Source: Heyndrickxia coagulans 36D1
Lineage (GTDB): Bacteria; Bacillota; Bacilli; Bacillales; Bacillaceae_C
Direction: 5' to 3'
Length of the DNA: 64,000 nt
NCBI RefSeq assembly: GCF_000169195.2
Contig: NC_016023.1
Span: 620,001-684,000 of the forward strand
In this document: positions 26,560 through 34,750 of the stretch, piece after piece
How positions within the stretch are numbered: the first letter of the stretch is position 1
Layout: the number at the start of each line of letters is the position of its first letter
Notes under the pieces: generated by a model
Databases searched by the model: none
Told to the model about the DNA's origin: nothing
What the model saw: only the letters and a program-made list of their open reading frames with translations
Program-made: the position numbers and the translations under genes

Positions 26560-27003
26560 TTGAAGAAAGTAGCTCCAATACTGCTTGCATTCATGCTGGG
26601 AACCGGTTTTTTACTGCCTGCTAAACAAGCGGCTGCTGCATCCTATTCCCCGTCAAAAGTCATCAGTACGGCAAAGAAATATATAGGGACCCCGTACAGG
26701 TGGGGCGGCACAAGCCCATCAGGTTTTGATTGTTCCGGCTTTGTAGGTTATACATTTAAAAAGAACGGAAAAAGCTTGCCGAGAACAGCAGCAAGCATTT
26801 ACAAAAAAGGAAAAAAAGTCAGCAAGTCAAATTTAAAACCGGGCGATCTGGTTTTCTTCCATACTTATTCAAAAGGCGTTTCACATGTCGCCATTTATAT
26901 CGGCCATAACCAAGTCATCCACTCCGTATCGCAGGGCGTAAAGATCGACAGCCTGAGCAATCCTTACTGGAAACCGCGGTACGTCGGGGCAAAAAGACTT
27001 TGA
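26560..27003 (+). CDS. Secreted NlpC/P60 endopeptidase
   Basis: About 147 aa. Signal peptide: basic MKK, hydrophobic VAPILLAFMLGTGFLLP, AAAA cleavage region near residue 28. One NlpC/P60 cysteine-peptidase domain: YIGTPYRWGGTSPSGFDCSG (catalytic Cys), LKPGDLVFFHTYSKG, and SHVAIYIGHNQVIHS (catalytic His, then His). It probably cleaves peptidoglycan stem peptides outside the cell. No LysM or SH3 wall-binding domain, so it may be freely secreted. Start TTG 26560 follows GAGGTGG; GTG 26551 is within that site. Single-gene unit with a terminator. Confidence 0.92.
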   Translation: MKKVAPILLAFMLGTGFLLPAKQAAAASYSPSKVISTAKKYIGTPYRWGGTSPSGFDCSGFVGYTFKKNGKSLPRTAASIYKKGKKVSKSNLKPGDLVFFHTYSKGVSHVAIYIGHNQVIHSVSQGVKIDSLSNPYWKPRYVGAKRL

Positions 27004-27007
27004 GATC

Positions 27008-27042
27008 AAAAAACTTCGGAAACTCCCGATGTTTTTTTTGCA
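27008..27042 (+). terminator. Terminator after the NlpC/P60 gene
   Basis: AACTTCGG, short loop, CCCGATGT (one or two mismatches) followed by TTTTTTTT. Confidence 0.65.
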
Positions 27043-27216
27043 CTTTTTCCTACCTCTACCCCTTCCCCGGAAATCTAAACCGGGATACAAAAATATGAAT
27101 TAAAATTTTTCCATAAATCTTATTTTTTCCTCCCCTATTTACCATAAGAAACAAAAAATGCTATGATCGTGCTGCAAGTCTATTAAAAATTTACAGATTT
27201 AGGAAGGGGTTACAGC

Positions 27217-27732
27217 ATGAAAAAAATTTGGTTTGCAACTTTTAGCCTTGCCCTTGTGCTTGCACTTGGCGCATGTTCCGGAAATTCAGGGCAGTCCGGG
27301 GCAAAGAAACCGGCAAAAAGCAGCACAAAAACAGCTTTGATGAATTTTTATATGAATCTCACCAATCATATCAATGCCCAGGACAGGGATTTAAATACGT
27401 ATGAACAGGCGATCGCTAAGACGGACGAAAAACCGCCGAAAACTGAGCTTGCCACCATGCAGAAGGAAGCGCAGTCATCCGCAGAAAATGTAGTGAAAGA
27501 AATTAAAAATACGAAAATCCCATCCAAAATAAGTAGCTATCAATCGGAGATCAAAACGGCTGTAAAAGATTTGCAACAGTCCTACCAAATGAAAGCGGAT
27601 GAGTTGAAAAAAACGAACCCTTCGCTGGATGCTGCGAACAAAAAACTGGAACAAGCCAACGATGAACTCGGCAAAGTATTTAAAAAAGCCGGCTTGTCAC
27701 CGGCCAGCCTCCCGGACGATGTTAATTCATAA
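27217..27732 (+). CDS. Putative lipoprotein, unknown function
   Basis: 171 aa. Lipoprotein signal peptide with lipobox LGAC at residues 17-20 (MKKIWFATFSLALVLALGAC), Ser/Gly/Lys linker, then an all-helical body rich in Lys, Glu, Gln and Ala, probably coiled-coil (AELKKTNPSLDAAN, KLEQANDELGKVFKKAG). Anchored to the outer face of the membrane. No family recognised. AGGAAGGGG precedes ATG 27217 by about eight bases. A 46-bp tandem repeat array begins at its stop codon. Confidence 0.85.
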   Translation: MKKIWFATFSLALVLALGACSGNSGQSGAKKPAKSSTKTALMNFYMNLTNHINAQDRDLNTYEQAIAKTDEKPPKTELATMQKEAQSSAENVVKEIKNTKIPSKISSYQSEIKTAVKDLQQSYQMKADELKKTNPSLDAANKKLEQANDELGKVFKKAGLSPASLPDDVNS

Positions 27733-27992
27733 GGAAGTTTCAAAATATAATCGGGCGATTGCCGACCCAAACGGCTTCCGCTGATGTCCATTCAGAGGGA
27801 AGTTTCGAAATACAATCGGGCGATGGCCAATGCCCATTCAAAGGGAAGTTTCAAAATACGACCGGGCGATTGCTGATACTCATTCAAATAAAAGTCTCAA
27901 AACACGACCAGGCGATGGCCGGTACCTATTCAAAAGGAAGTCTCAATACACAGCTGGACGATTGCCTATGCCCAATTAAAAGGAAGTCCAAA
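27727..27992. repeat. 46-bp tandem repeat array after the lipoprotein gene
   Basis: GGAAG-type unit starts occur at 27733, 27798, 27844, 27890, 27936 and 27982; the last four intervals are exactly 46, the first is 65. A typical unit is ATTCAAAGGGAAGTTTCAAA followed by ATACGACCGGGCGATTGC. The first unit overlaps the stop codon of the lipoprotein gene (AATTCATAAGGAAG). Confidence 0.88.
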
Positions 27993-27993
27993 A

Positions 27994-28034
27994 CAGAAGG
28001 CCTGCCGGAGAATCGATTTCCGGCAGGCCTTCTG
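27994..28034. terminator. Perfect 16-bp hairpin closing the 46-bp array
   Basis: CAGAAGGCCTGCCGGA (27994-28009), nine-base loop, exact complement (28019-28034). There is no U-run on either strand, so it is either a weak terminator for both convergent genes or an RNA-stabilising hairpin. Confidence 0.6.
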
Positions 28035-28164
28035 CGGCATGAAAGACAACGAAACTTTGTATTTCATCTTTTTAAAGCAGAATAATCTTCCCGCTTTTGG
28101 AATCCGCCCAGGGAATGAAGCCATCCTCCGGACAAATTTTTCGCATTCAAAAAAACTGATTTGC

Positions 28165-29295
28165 CTATTCGGGATCTACCAGCTCACCGCGCTTTATGTC
28201 TTTTCGCCTCAATTCCACATGCTGCGCTTTTGCATATTTTTTCAACACCGTTTCTTCTTTCGGCGTGACAAGAGAGACAACTGTGCCGGGGTTTGAACCG
28301 AGCCGGCCTGTCCGTCCCGAACGGTGGACATATGCGGAACCATCTTCCGGCAAATCAAATTGAATCACATGCGTAATCGCCGGAATGTCCAGGCCGCGGG
28401 CAGCGACATCCGTTGCCAAAAGGAGCGGGACATCGCCGTTTTGGAACAACCGGATACTTTTTTCTCTTTCTTCCTTGCGCATATCGCCATGCAATTCGGC
28501 GATGGCCAGCCCTTTGAACCGGAGTTTTTCCACTGCAACCGAAACATCCCATTTATTATTAAAAAACACGAGTCCCCGGACCCCCATTCGGGCTATCTTT
28601 CGCAACTGCTCGATTTTGTCGCGCGGATCGCTGCTTACGATATAAATATGTTCAACCGGGCTCCGCGCCTCCTCTTTTGCAATGCGAATCAACAGGGGTT
28701 CTTTCATCTGTTCCATAGCCTTATGGGCTGCAGCATCAGGCAAAGTGGCTGAAAACAAAAGGAGCTGGCAGTCACGCATGGCGGATTTTACAATTTGTCC
28801 GACCGTGCGGCTGTATTCCTTTCCGAGCAGCTGGTCCCCTTCATCGAGCACCATCATTTTCACTTCATGCATTTTCAGTTTTTTCTGGTGGATCAATTCA
28901 AGGATGCGTCCAGGCGTCCCGATAACAAGGTGCGGGTGTTTTTTCAGTTTTTCAATTTGCCGTTTCACATTCGCGCCGCCGATCAGCGGGATGCTCCGGA
29001 TTCCGCTTCCCTGTGACCATTTTCCGGCTTCCTCTTGGATTTGCATGACCAGTTCTTTAGAAGGCGCCAGAATGACAGCTTGAACCGTTTGTTTTCCGGG
29101 GTCCATCCGGTCGAGCACAGGCAGCAGGTAGGCGAGTGTTTTTCCCGATCCTGTCGGTGCTGCAGCAATCACATCCCGGCCGTCCAGCACAGCAGGAATC
29201 ACTTTTTCCTGTACAGAAGCAGGATGTTCAAACGTTGAATTTTTCCATGCCTGTTGTAAAAAAGGCTGTAAATGATGAATGAATGTAGGTTCCAT
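28165..29295 (-). CDS. yfmL: DEAD-box-type ATP-dependent RNA helicase YfmL
   Basis: 376 aa, same length as B. subtilis YfmL, a helicase linked to ribosome assembly and cold growth. Motifs: Q-motif region FEHPASVQEKVIPAVL, Walker A AAAPTGSGKT, Ia APSKELVMQ, Ib TPGRILE, motif II VLDEGDQL (DEGD instead of DEAD), motif III FSATLP, and VI VHRSGRTGR. It has the two RecA domains and almost no C-terminal extension. ATG 29295 has a modest TTAGGGA site. An extended -10 (TGTATGAT, 29331-29338 complement) lies just before the 52-bp array 2, so the array sits immediately upstream of its promoter. Confidence 0.9.
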   Translation of the reverse strand: MEPTFIHHLQPFLQQAWKNSTFEHPASVQEKVIPAVLDGRDVIAAAPTGSGKTLAYLLPVLDRMDPGKQTVQAVILAPSKELVMQIQEEAGKWSQGSGIRSIPLIGGANVKRQIEKLKKHPHLVIGTPGRILELIHQKKLKMHEVKMMVLDEGDQLLGKEYSRTVGQIVKSAMRDCQLLLFSATLPDAAAHKAMEQMKEPLLIRIAKEEARSPVEHIYIVSSDPRDKIEQLRKIARMGVRGLVFFNNKWDVSVAVEKLRFKGLAIAELHGDMRKEEREKSIRLFQNGDVPLLLATDVAARGLDIPAITHVIQFDLPEDGSAYVHRSGRTGRLGSNPGTVVSLVTPKEETVLKKYAKAQHVELRRKDIKRGELVDPE

Positions 29296-29359
29296 TGTTT
29301 TTTCCCTAACCTTCCTTTTCCAGTTCTTTTATCATACACTATCCCGTATGGAAAAGAAA

Positions 29360-30116
29360 AGTTATCTAACGTAGACCCGTTCTATGTTAAGGAAGATCGC
29401 TTAATATCGCCCCTATCTTAACGTAGAGGTGTTCTATGTTAAGGAAGACCGAAAAAAAGTCATGCTTTCTTAACGTAGACCCGCTCTATATTAAGGAAGA
29501 TCGAAAAAAATCGCCCCTTTCTTAACTTAGAGCCATTCTACGTTAAGGAAGATCGCCTAAAATCGTCCCTATCTTAACGTAGAGGCGTTCTACGTTAAGG
29601 AAGACCCCCAAAATGACACGCTTCCTTAACGTAGATCCATCCTACGTTAAGGAAGATCGCCTAAAATCGTCCCTATCTTAACGTAGACCCGCTCTATATT
29701 AAGGAAGATCGAAAAAAATCGCCCCTTTCTTAACGTAGAGCCATTCTACGTTAAGGAAGACCTCCAAAAAGTCACGCTTTCTTAACTTAGAGGCGTTCTA
29801 TGTTAAGGAAGACCGTTAAAAATCGTCCCTATCTTAACATAGACCCGCTCTACGTTAAGGAAGACAGAAAAAAAGTCATGCTTTCTTAACGTAGACCCGC
29901 TCTATATTAAGGAAGATCGAAAAAAATCGCCCCTTTCTTAACGTAGACCCATTCTACGTTAAGGAAGACCGAAAAAAAGTCATGCTTTCTTAACGTAGAC
30001 CCGCTCTATATTAAGGAAGATCGAAAAAAATCGTCCCTTTCTTAACGTAGAGCCATTCTACGTTAAGGAAGACCGCCAGAAATCATCCCTATCTTAACGT
30101 AGATCCTCGTTCCTTA
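29360..30116. repeat. 52-bp tandem palindromic repeat array 2 (15 units)
   Basis: Left arms TAACGTAG (or one-base variants) start at 29367, 29419, 29471, 29523, 29575, 29627, 29679, 29731, 29783, 29835, 29887, 29939, 29991, 30043 and 30095: every interval is exactly 52. Each unit is the palindrome CTTAACGTAGA, 4-5 variable bases, TCTACGTTAAG, then about 26 bases of GGAAGAYCGAAAAAAATCG with CCCCTTT or GAYCG...GTCATGCTTT. It lies between the 3' end of adhE and the 5' end of yfmL. Confidence 0.95.
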
Positions 30117-30123
30117 CCTTAAA

Positions 30124-30240
30124 AACCCGTCTAAGTGAAGTGATCGCCAAAATTCTGGCTATTTCCTTCACTTAGACGGGCTCTATGTTAACGGATCAAC
30201 AATTTTTAAATTGCTTCTTTTTCATAGACACGGGCTACAT
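30124..30240. repeat. Variant inverted repeat beside array 2
   Basis: CCCGTCTAAGTGAAG, 26-base loop, CTTCACTTAGACGGG is a perfect 15-bp inverted repeat; the right arm continues CTCTATGTTAAC, which is the array half-palindrome. A further degenerate unit (CTTCACGTAAAGTG) lies near 30271-30284. Confidence 0.75.
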
Positions 30241-30307
30241 GAGCGTTTTCGCCAAAACCTCTTCGGTTCCCTTCACGTAAAGTGCGCCTCTTCCAAAATG
30301 AAAGCCA

Positions 30308-32920
30308 TTATTTTGCTTCAACGCCTTCAAAAGCTTTGCGTAAAATGTCTTCCAATTCGCTGACAAGCGGCAATTTAGGGTTTGCAGGTGTGCATTGGTC
30401 TTCAAATGCGCGGTCTGCAATAATGGCAACCCGTTTTTCAAAGTCCGCCCGGTTCACGCCGGCTGCTTTTAGGCTAAGCGGAATATTGAACAGTTTGCAC
30501 ATCCGGATGATTTCCTGGCAAAGGCTTTCGACACCTTCTTCTGTCGTGCTTGCCGGAAGACCAAGTACGCGCGCGATTTCCGCGTAGCGTTGATCCGCAA
30601 TAAAATGTTCGTATTTCGGGAATGCCGCAAATTTTTTCGGCTTTTGCGCGTTATAGCGGATGACATGCGGCAACAGAATCGCGTTAGCCCGGCCGTGCGG
30701 AATATGGAATTCAGCGCCGATTTTATGGGCAAGTGAATGGTTGATGCCAAGGAATGCATTCGAGAACGCCATCCCTGCCAAAGTCGATGCATTGTGCATT
30801 TTTTCGCGTGCCAGTGCATCATTGCCATTTGCGTATGCTTTCGGCAAGTATTCGTGAACAAGCTGGATGGCCTTAATTGCCAGGCCGTCCGTATAGTCGT
30901 TGGCCATGTTGGATACATAGGCTTCAATCGCATGGGTCAAAACGTCCATCCCGGTATCGGCTGTTACGGATTTCGGAACGGTCATAACAAACTGCGGGTC
31001 AATGATCGCAACATCCGGTGTCAGTTCATAGTCTGCGAGCGGATATTTTGTGTTGTTCTTTTTATCCGAAATGACGGCGAAAGAAGTCACTTCAGAACCG
31101 GTGCCCGATGTGGTCGGAATGCAGACCAGCTGCGCTTTTTCACCCAGTTTCGGGAATTTGGCAACCCGTTTCCGGATGTCCATAAATTTTTGCTTCAATT
31201 CGTTGAAATCAACTTCCGGATGCTCATAGAACAGCCACATGCCTTTTGCAGCATCCATCGCCGACCCGCCGCCAAGCGCGATAATGACATCCGGCTGGAA
31301 GCTTGCCATAGCTGCGGCACCTTTCCGAACCGTTTCAATAGACGGATCCGGTTCGACTTCTGAGAAAATTTCACAGTGCACATAGTCCGGGCGTTTCCGC
31401 AAGTAATACAGTACTTTCTCAACGAATCCAAGCCTGACCATATCCGGATCGGTGACAATAAAGGCACTTGAGATATCCGGCATTTTTTCCAGGTATTGGA
31501 CCGAGTTCTTTTCAAAATACACGCGCGGTGGAATTTTAAACCATTGCATATTGACTCTCCGTTTCGCCATTGTTTTTACATTGTAAAGATTGATGACACC
31601 GACGTTTGTGGACACCGAGTTGCCGCCAAACGTGCCGCAGCCGAGTGTCAAAGAAGGCATGTAGGCATTGTAAATGTCGCCGATTGCCCCTTGCGAAGAC
31701 GGGGAGTTGACAATGATCCGGCCGGCTTTCATTTTTAAGCCGTATTGTTCAATGACTTCATCGTTTGTCGAATGGATCACAGCCGAGTGACCAAGTCCGC
31801 CGAATTCGAGCATGGCTTCTGCAAATTCGAAACCTTGTTTTGTGCTGTTGGCTTTGTAACAGGCCAAAACCGGGCTTAATTTTTCTCTGGAAAGCGGGTA
31901 GTCCGGGCCGACACCTGTAAGTTCGGCGATTAAAATTTTGGTATCTTCCGGAACATTTACGCCTGCCATTTTCGCAATTTCATAGGCCGGTTTGCCGACA
32001 ATGGCGCTGTTGACGGATTGCGTCTTTTCATTGATGACGGTTTTCTCAACCTTTTTCTTCTCCGCTTCATTCAGGAAGTAGCATTGATTTGCAATCAATT
32101 CGTTTTTCACATTGTCATAAATTTCTTTGTCGATGATGACAGCCTGTTCCGACGCACAGATCATGCCGTTGTCAAACGTTTTGGACAAAATCAAATCATT
32201 GACGGCGCGTTTGATATCAGCAGATTTTTCAATATAGCAAGGGACGTTTCCCGGCCCGACGCCAAGCGCAGGTTTCCCGCTCGAATATGCGGACTTTACC
32301 ATGCCGGAACCGCCCGTTGCAAGAATCAGTGAAATACCCGAATGGTTCATCAATTGCTGTGTCGCTTCAATGGCCGGTTTTTCGATCCATTGGATGCAGT
32401 TTTCCGGGGCGCCGGCTTTCACAGCAGCGTCAAGCATCACTTTTGCGGCATGGCTGCTGCATTTTTGTGCGGACGGATGGAACGCGAAAATAATTGGGTT
32501 GCGTGTTTTAATGGCAATTAATGCTTTAAACATCGTGGTTGATGTCGGGTTTGTTACAGGAGTGACCCCGGCAATCACGCCGACCGGTTCCGCAAATTTA
32601 ACAATCCCTTCATTATTGTTTTCGTCAATGATGCCGACTGTTTTGTTATATTTAATGTTGTGATAGATGTATTCTGTTGCAAACAAGTTTTTTGTCATTT
32701 TGTCTTCATATACGCCGCGCCCTGTTTCTTCCACGGCCATTTTGGCGAGCACCATATGCTGTTCCAACCCGGCAAGTGCCATTTGTTTTACGATATTGTC
32801 CACTTGTGCCTGATCCAGTTCCATAAATTCACGCAGTGCTTTTTGCCCTTTTGCGACGAGGGAATCGACCATTTCCGTGATTTGCGCAGATTTGCCAACA
32901 ACTTTTTCATCGATTGCCAT
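30308..32920 (-). CDS. adhE: Bifunctional acetaldehyde-CoA/alcohol dehydrogenase AdhE
   Basis: 870 aa cytosolic fusion: N-terminal CoA-dependent aldehyde dehydrogenase (about 1-440; catalytic Cys in NGMICASEQAV, NAD loop GVTPVTNPTS) and C-terminal iron alcohol dehydrogenase (about 455-870; ALGGGSAMDAAKGMW, iron His in GINHSLAHKIGAEFHIPHG). It reduces acetyl-CoA to ethanol, re-oxidising two NADH in fermentation, and may form spirosomes. ATG 32920 (MAIDEKVV) is preferred over 32962 because GGGGG sits eight bases before it and a Rex box covers the earlier ATG. Two Rex boxes over its promoter indicate induction by high NADH; a cre-like site is further upstream. Confidence 0.96.
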   Translation of the reverse strand: MAIDEKVVGKSAQITEMVDSLVAKGQKALREFMELDQAQVDNIVKQMALAGLEQHMVLAKMAVEETGRGVYEDKMTKNLFATEYIYHNIKYNKTVGIIDENNNEGIVKFAEPVGVIAGVTPVTNPTSTTMFKALIAIKTRNPIIFAFHPSAQKCSSHAAKVMLDAAVKAGAPENCIQWIEKPAIEATQQLMNHSGISLILATGGSGMVKSAYSSGKPALGVGPGNVPCYIEKSADIKRAVNDLILSKTFDNGMICASEQAVIIDKEIYDNVKNELIANQCYFLNEAEKKKVEKTVINEKTQSVNSAIVGKPAYEIAKMAGVNVPEDTKILIAELTGVGPDYPLSREKLSPVLACYKANSTKQGFEFAEAMLEFGGLGHSAVIHSTNDEVIEQYGLKMKAGRIIVNSPSSQGAIGDIYNAYMPSLTLGCGTFGGNSVSTNVGVINLYNVKTMAKRRVNMQWFKIPPRVYFEKNSVQYLEKMPDISSAFIVTDPDMVRLGFVEKVLYYLRKRPDYVHCEIFSEVEPDPSIETVRKGAAAMASFQPDVIIALGGGSAMDAAKGMWLFYEHPEVDFNELKQKFMDIRKRVAKFPKLGEKAQLVCIPTTSGTGSEVTSFAVISDKKNNTKYPLADYELTPDVAIIDPQFVMTVPKSVTADTGMDVLTHAIEAYVSNMANDYTDGLAIKAIQLVHEYLPKAYANGNDALAREKMHNASTLAGMAFSNAFLGINHSLAHKIGAEFHIPHGRANAILLPHVIRYNAQKPKKFAAFPKYEHFIADQRYAEIARVLGLPASTTEEGVESLCQEIIRMCKLFNIPLSLKAAGVNRADFEKRVAIIADRAFEDQCTPANPKLPLVSELEDILRKAFEGVEAK

Positions 32921-32946
32921 GTTCGTGGCCCCCATTCTAAATGTTT

Positions 32947-33002
32947 TTGTGAATAATTTCACATGATAGACTAAAAAATATAATTTGTGAAGTATTTCAC
33001 AT
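32947..33002 (-). promoter_or_regulatory. adhE promoter overlapped by two Rex boxes
   Basis: Rex boxes TTGTGAATAATTTCACAT (32947-32964) and TTGTGAAGTATTTCACAT (32985-33002) fit TTGTGAA-N4-TTCACAA. On the minus strand -35 TTCACA (32986-32991) and -10 TATCAT (32963-32968) are 17 bases apart; one box covers -35 and the other -10. A half site (ATGTGAAATCG) lies near 33055-33065 beside another TATAAT. Confidence 0.88.
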
Positions 33003-33180
33003 GATTTTCTGCCGTTTTACATTTGTTTCTTTTCTTTATGGCTTTATTATAGGCGATTTCACATGCTATGGCTGTGTCAGATTGGTGACAAATGAATAAA
33101 TCATTTATAAACTTTTTTCTTTAAAATATTGCTTTCCAGCTATGATTTAATTAAAATAAGTTTTTTCCGCCTTTTTACAT

Positions 33181-33194
33181 TGTAAGTGCTTACA
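33181..33194. promoter_or_regulatory. cre-like palindrome upstream of adhE
   Basis: TGTAAGTGCTTACA matches the symmetric CcpA site TGTAAGCGCTTACA except one central base. The same 14-mer (opposite strand) lies upstream of mmgD. Confidence 0.5.
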
Positions 33195-33235
33195 TTTTAT
33201 ATTTGAATATTTATGCAAAATTCCGTATAGAAATT

Positions 33236-33298
33236 GCCGTAAAAAAAACCGCTTCTCGCTTGTGAAACCTGCACATTCACAAGGCAGAAACGGAAAAG
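33236..33298 (-). terminator. Terminator after corA
   Basis: Minus strand: CCGTTTCTGCCTTGTGAA, loop, TTCACAAGCGAGAAGCGG with small internal mismatches, followed by TTTTTTTT. Confidence 0.88.
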
Positions 33299-33334
33299 GA
33301 GATGAATTTTATGCAAATCCATCTCCCAGGTGTG

Positions 33335-34276
33335 TTAGAAATATCTTTTTTTCCAAAAAATAAGGGCTGTAACACTGGAAAGAACCAGAGAGGCCAAAAA
33401 CGCCAGCCAAAACCCATGGGGGCTTGATTGCCATGGCAGGCCGTGAAGATTCATTCCGAAAAAGCTGGATACCATCGTTGGCAGGGAAAGGATAATCGTG
33501 ACCGTCGTCAAAAATTTCATCACGCCGTTCACGTTATTGGAAATGACAGAAGCATAGGCATCCATCATGCCGCTTAAAATATTGCTGTGCACTTCACACA
33601 TTTCGATTGCCTGTTTGACTTCAATCATGACGTCATCCAGTAAGTCCATGTCATCTTCATATACTTTTAGAAAATGCTGCCGTGTCATTTTTTCCAAGAC
33701 GATTTTATTGGCTTTTAATGAGGTAGTGAAATACACGAGCGTTTTTTCAAGGCTCAACAGTTCGAACAGTTCCTCGTTTCGCATCGATTCGTGCAATTCG
33801 CGTTCGATCAAGCTTGATCTGCGGTCGATATATTTTAAATAGTTCAAATAATAGCTTGCAACTTCATACAGAATTTGAAGGGTAAATCTGGTTTTCATGT
33901 AGGTGTAAAACCCGCGCACCCGTCTGTGGATAAATTTTCCGATAATCGGATTGTCCTCTAGGCAGACCGTGATGAAATAAAAAGGCGTGACGATAATCCC
34001 GAGCGGAATCGTATCATACAGCGCGGAGTCCACATCGTCCTTTACCTTAACCGGAAGGCCGACAATGATTAAAATATCATCGTCTTCTTTTTCAATACGG
34101 GAGCGTTCATCGACATCCAGCGGGTCTTTAATAAAATCGATCGGTATATTCGTTTGTTGGACAACCTGGTTGATTTCTTCTTCTGTCGGGTTCACCAGGT
34201 TCACCCAGCATCCTTTTGACAAAATTTCTGTTTCCTTCAGTTTGCCGTTTTCGTCCGTTAAATACATATTTAACAT
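33335..34276 (-). CDS. corA: CorA-family magnesium/divalent-cation transporter
   Basis: 313 aa. Large cytosolic N-terminal domain and two C-terminal TM helices; the ion-selectivity signature is FFGMNLHGLPW at about residue 280, between TM1 (TVTIILSLPTMVSS) and TM2 (FWLAFLASLVLSSVTALIFW), ending in a basic KKRYF. Works as a pentamer importing Mg2+ (or Co2+/Ni2+). Start ATG 34276 follows GAGGAGGTG; upstream codons to 34315 precede it. A possible 24-codon leader frame lies 42 bases upstream, which might sense translation or Mg2+, as mgtA leaders do in other bacteria (inference). Monocistronic with its own terminator. Confidence 0.93.
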   Translation of the reverse strand: MLNMYLTDENGKLKETEILSKGCWVNLVNPTEEEINQVVQQTNIPIDFIKDPLDVDERSRIEKEDDDILIIVGLPVKVKDDVDSALYDTIPLGIIVTPFYFITVCLEDNPIIGKFIHRRVRGFYTYMKTRFTLQILYEVASYYLNYLKYIDRRSSLIERELHESMRNEELFELLSLEKTLVYFTTSLKANKIVLEKMTRQHFLKVYEDDMDLLDDVMIEVKQAIEMCEVHSNILSGMMDAYASVISNNVNGVMKFLTTVTIILSLPTMVSSFFGMNLHGLPWQSSPHGFWLAFLASLVLSSVTALIFWKKRYF

Positions 34277-34570
34277 GCAGGCACCTCCTCTTCTCTTTTG
34301 AGGAAGCTCAAGCATACTTTACTCTTCCAGAGACTGATAACGTGTAGGATTGGTCGAGGCCAGTATGAAGACTTCCTCTTGCTTATGTTTCATGCACGAC
34401 CTCGGATGCGCGTCAGAATCCATCAGTTATCATCTCCTTTTTTTCTTCGATTCATAAATAGCTGCGAAACCTGCAACCATTTTATTATACCACAATATAG
34501 TATGCCTGAATATGTCCGCTTGTTATTTTTTAGCCGGATTATCCGCACAAAAAACTTACATAAAAATAAA
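34277..34570. other. Leader region of corA
   Basis: Gene-free apart from the possible leader peptide at 34319-34393. On the minus strand GAGGAAG (near 34370) can pair with CTTCCTC (near 34304), so the RNA may fold around the leader. A TATAAT-like box lies near 34485-34496. It does not match the ykoK/M-box riboswitch as I remember it. Confidence 0.4.
34319..34393 (-). CDS. Possible 24-aa leader peptide upstream of corA
   Basis: ATG 34393 follows GAGGT by five bases; the peptide MKHKQEEVFILASTNPTRYQ plus SLEE ends in TAA at 34319. It lies in the corA leader, in the same direction. Only the ribosome binding site and position support it. Confidence 0.3.
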   Translation of the reverse strand: MKHKQEEVFILASTNPTRYQSLEE

Positions 34571-34609
34571 AAAGCAATATAATGGCACATTTGTGCATCA
34601 TATTGCTTC
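34571..34609 (-). terminator. Terminator after tRNA-Lys
   Basis: Minus strand AAGCAATAT...ATATTGCTT stem with inner GCACA/TGTGC, followed by TTTTTTATTTTTA. Confidence 0.88.
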
Positions 34610-34613
34610 GTGA

Positions 34614-34686
34614 TGGGACATGAGGGGCTCGAACCCACGACCCGCTGATTAAGAGTCAGCTGCTCTTCCAACTGAGCTAATGTCCC
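34614..34686 (-). tRNA. tRNA-Lys (anticodon CUU)
   Basis: 73 nt. Acceptor GGGACAT/ATGTCCC; D-arm GCTCAGTTGGAAGAGC; anticodon arm GCTGA-CTCTTAA-TCAGC, with CTT at positions 34-36 reading AAG (Lys); variable loop GGGTC; T-arm GTGGG-TTCGAGC-CCCTC, which has one U-U mismatch. Discriminator A; CCA is not encoded. It has its own promoter and terminator and stands alone between corA and panF. Confidence 0.95.
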
Positions 34687-34699
34687 GCAGATGACAATC

Positions 34700-34731
34700 A
34701 TTATATTATCACAAATCCGGGAGAGATGCAA
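34700..34731 (-). promoter_or_regulatory. Promoter of tRNA-Lys
   Basis: Minus strand: -35 TTGCAT (34726-34731), 17 bases, -10 TAATAT (34703-34708) overlapping TATAAT (34700-34705). It ends about 14 bases before the tRNA. Confidence 0.55.
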
Positions 34732-34750
34732 CGAAAAATTTTTTTAGATC

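Noticed and set aside
29360-30116. CRISPR array
   Set aside because: Repeats are spaced regularly, but spacers are near-copies of each other, the whole 52-bp unit is conserved, and no cas gene is present in the window.
30469-30933. 154-aa frame inside adhE (minus strand, other frame)
   Set aside because: Shadow of the adhE coding sequence with biased, low-information composition.
34277-34440. M-box (ykoK) magnesium riboswitch before corA
   Set aside because: The conserved blocks of that riboswitch, as I remember them, are not seen.
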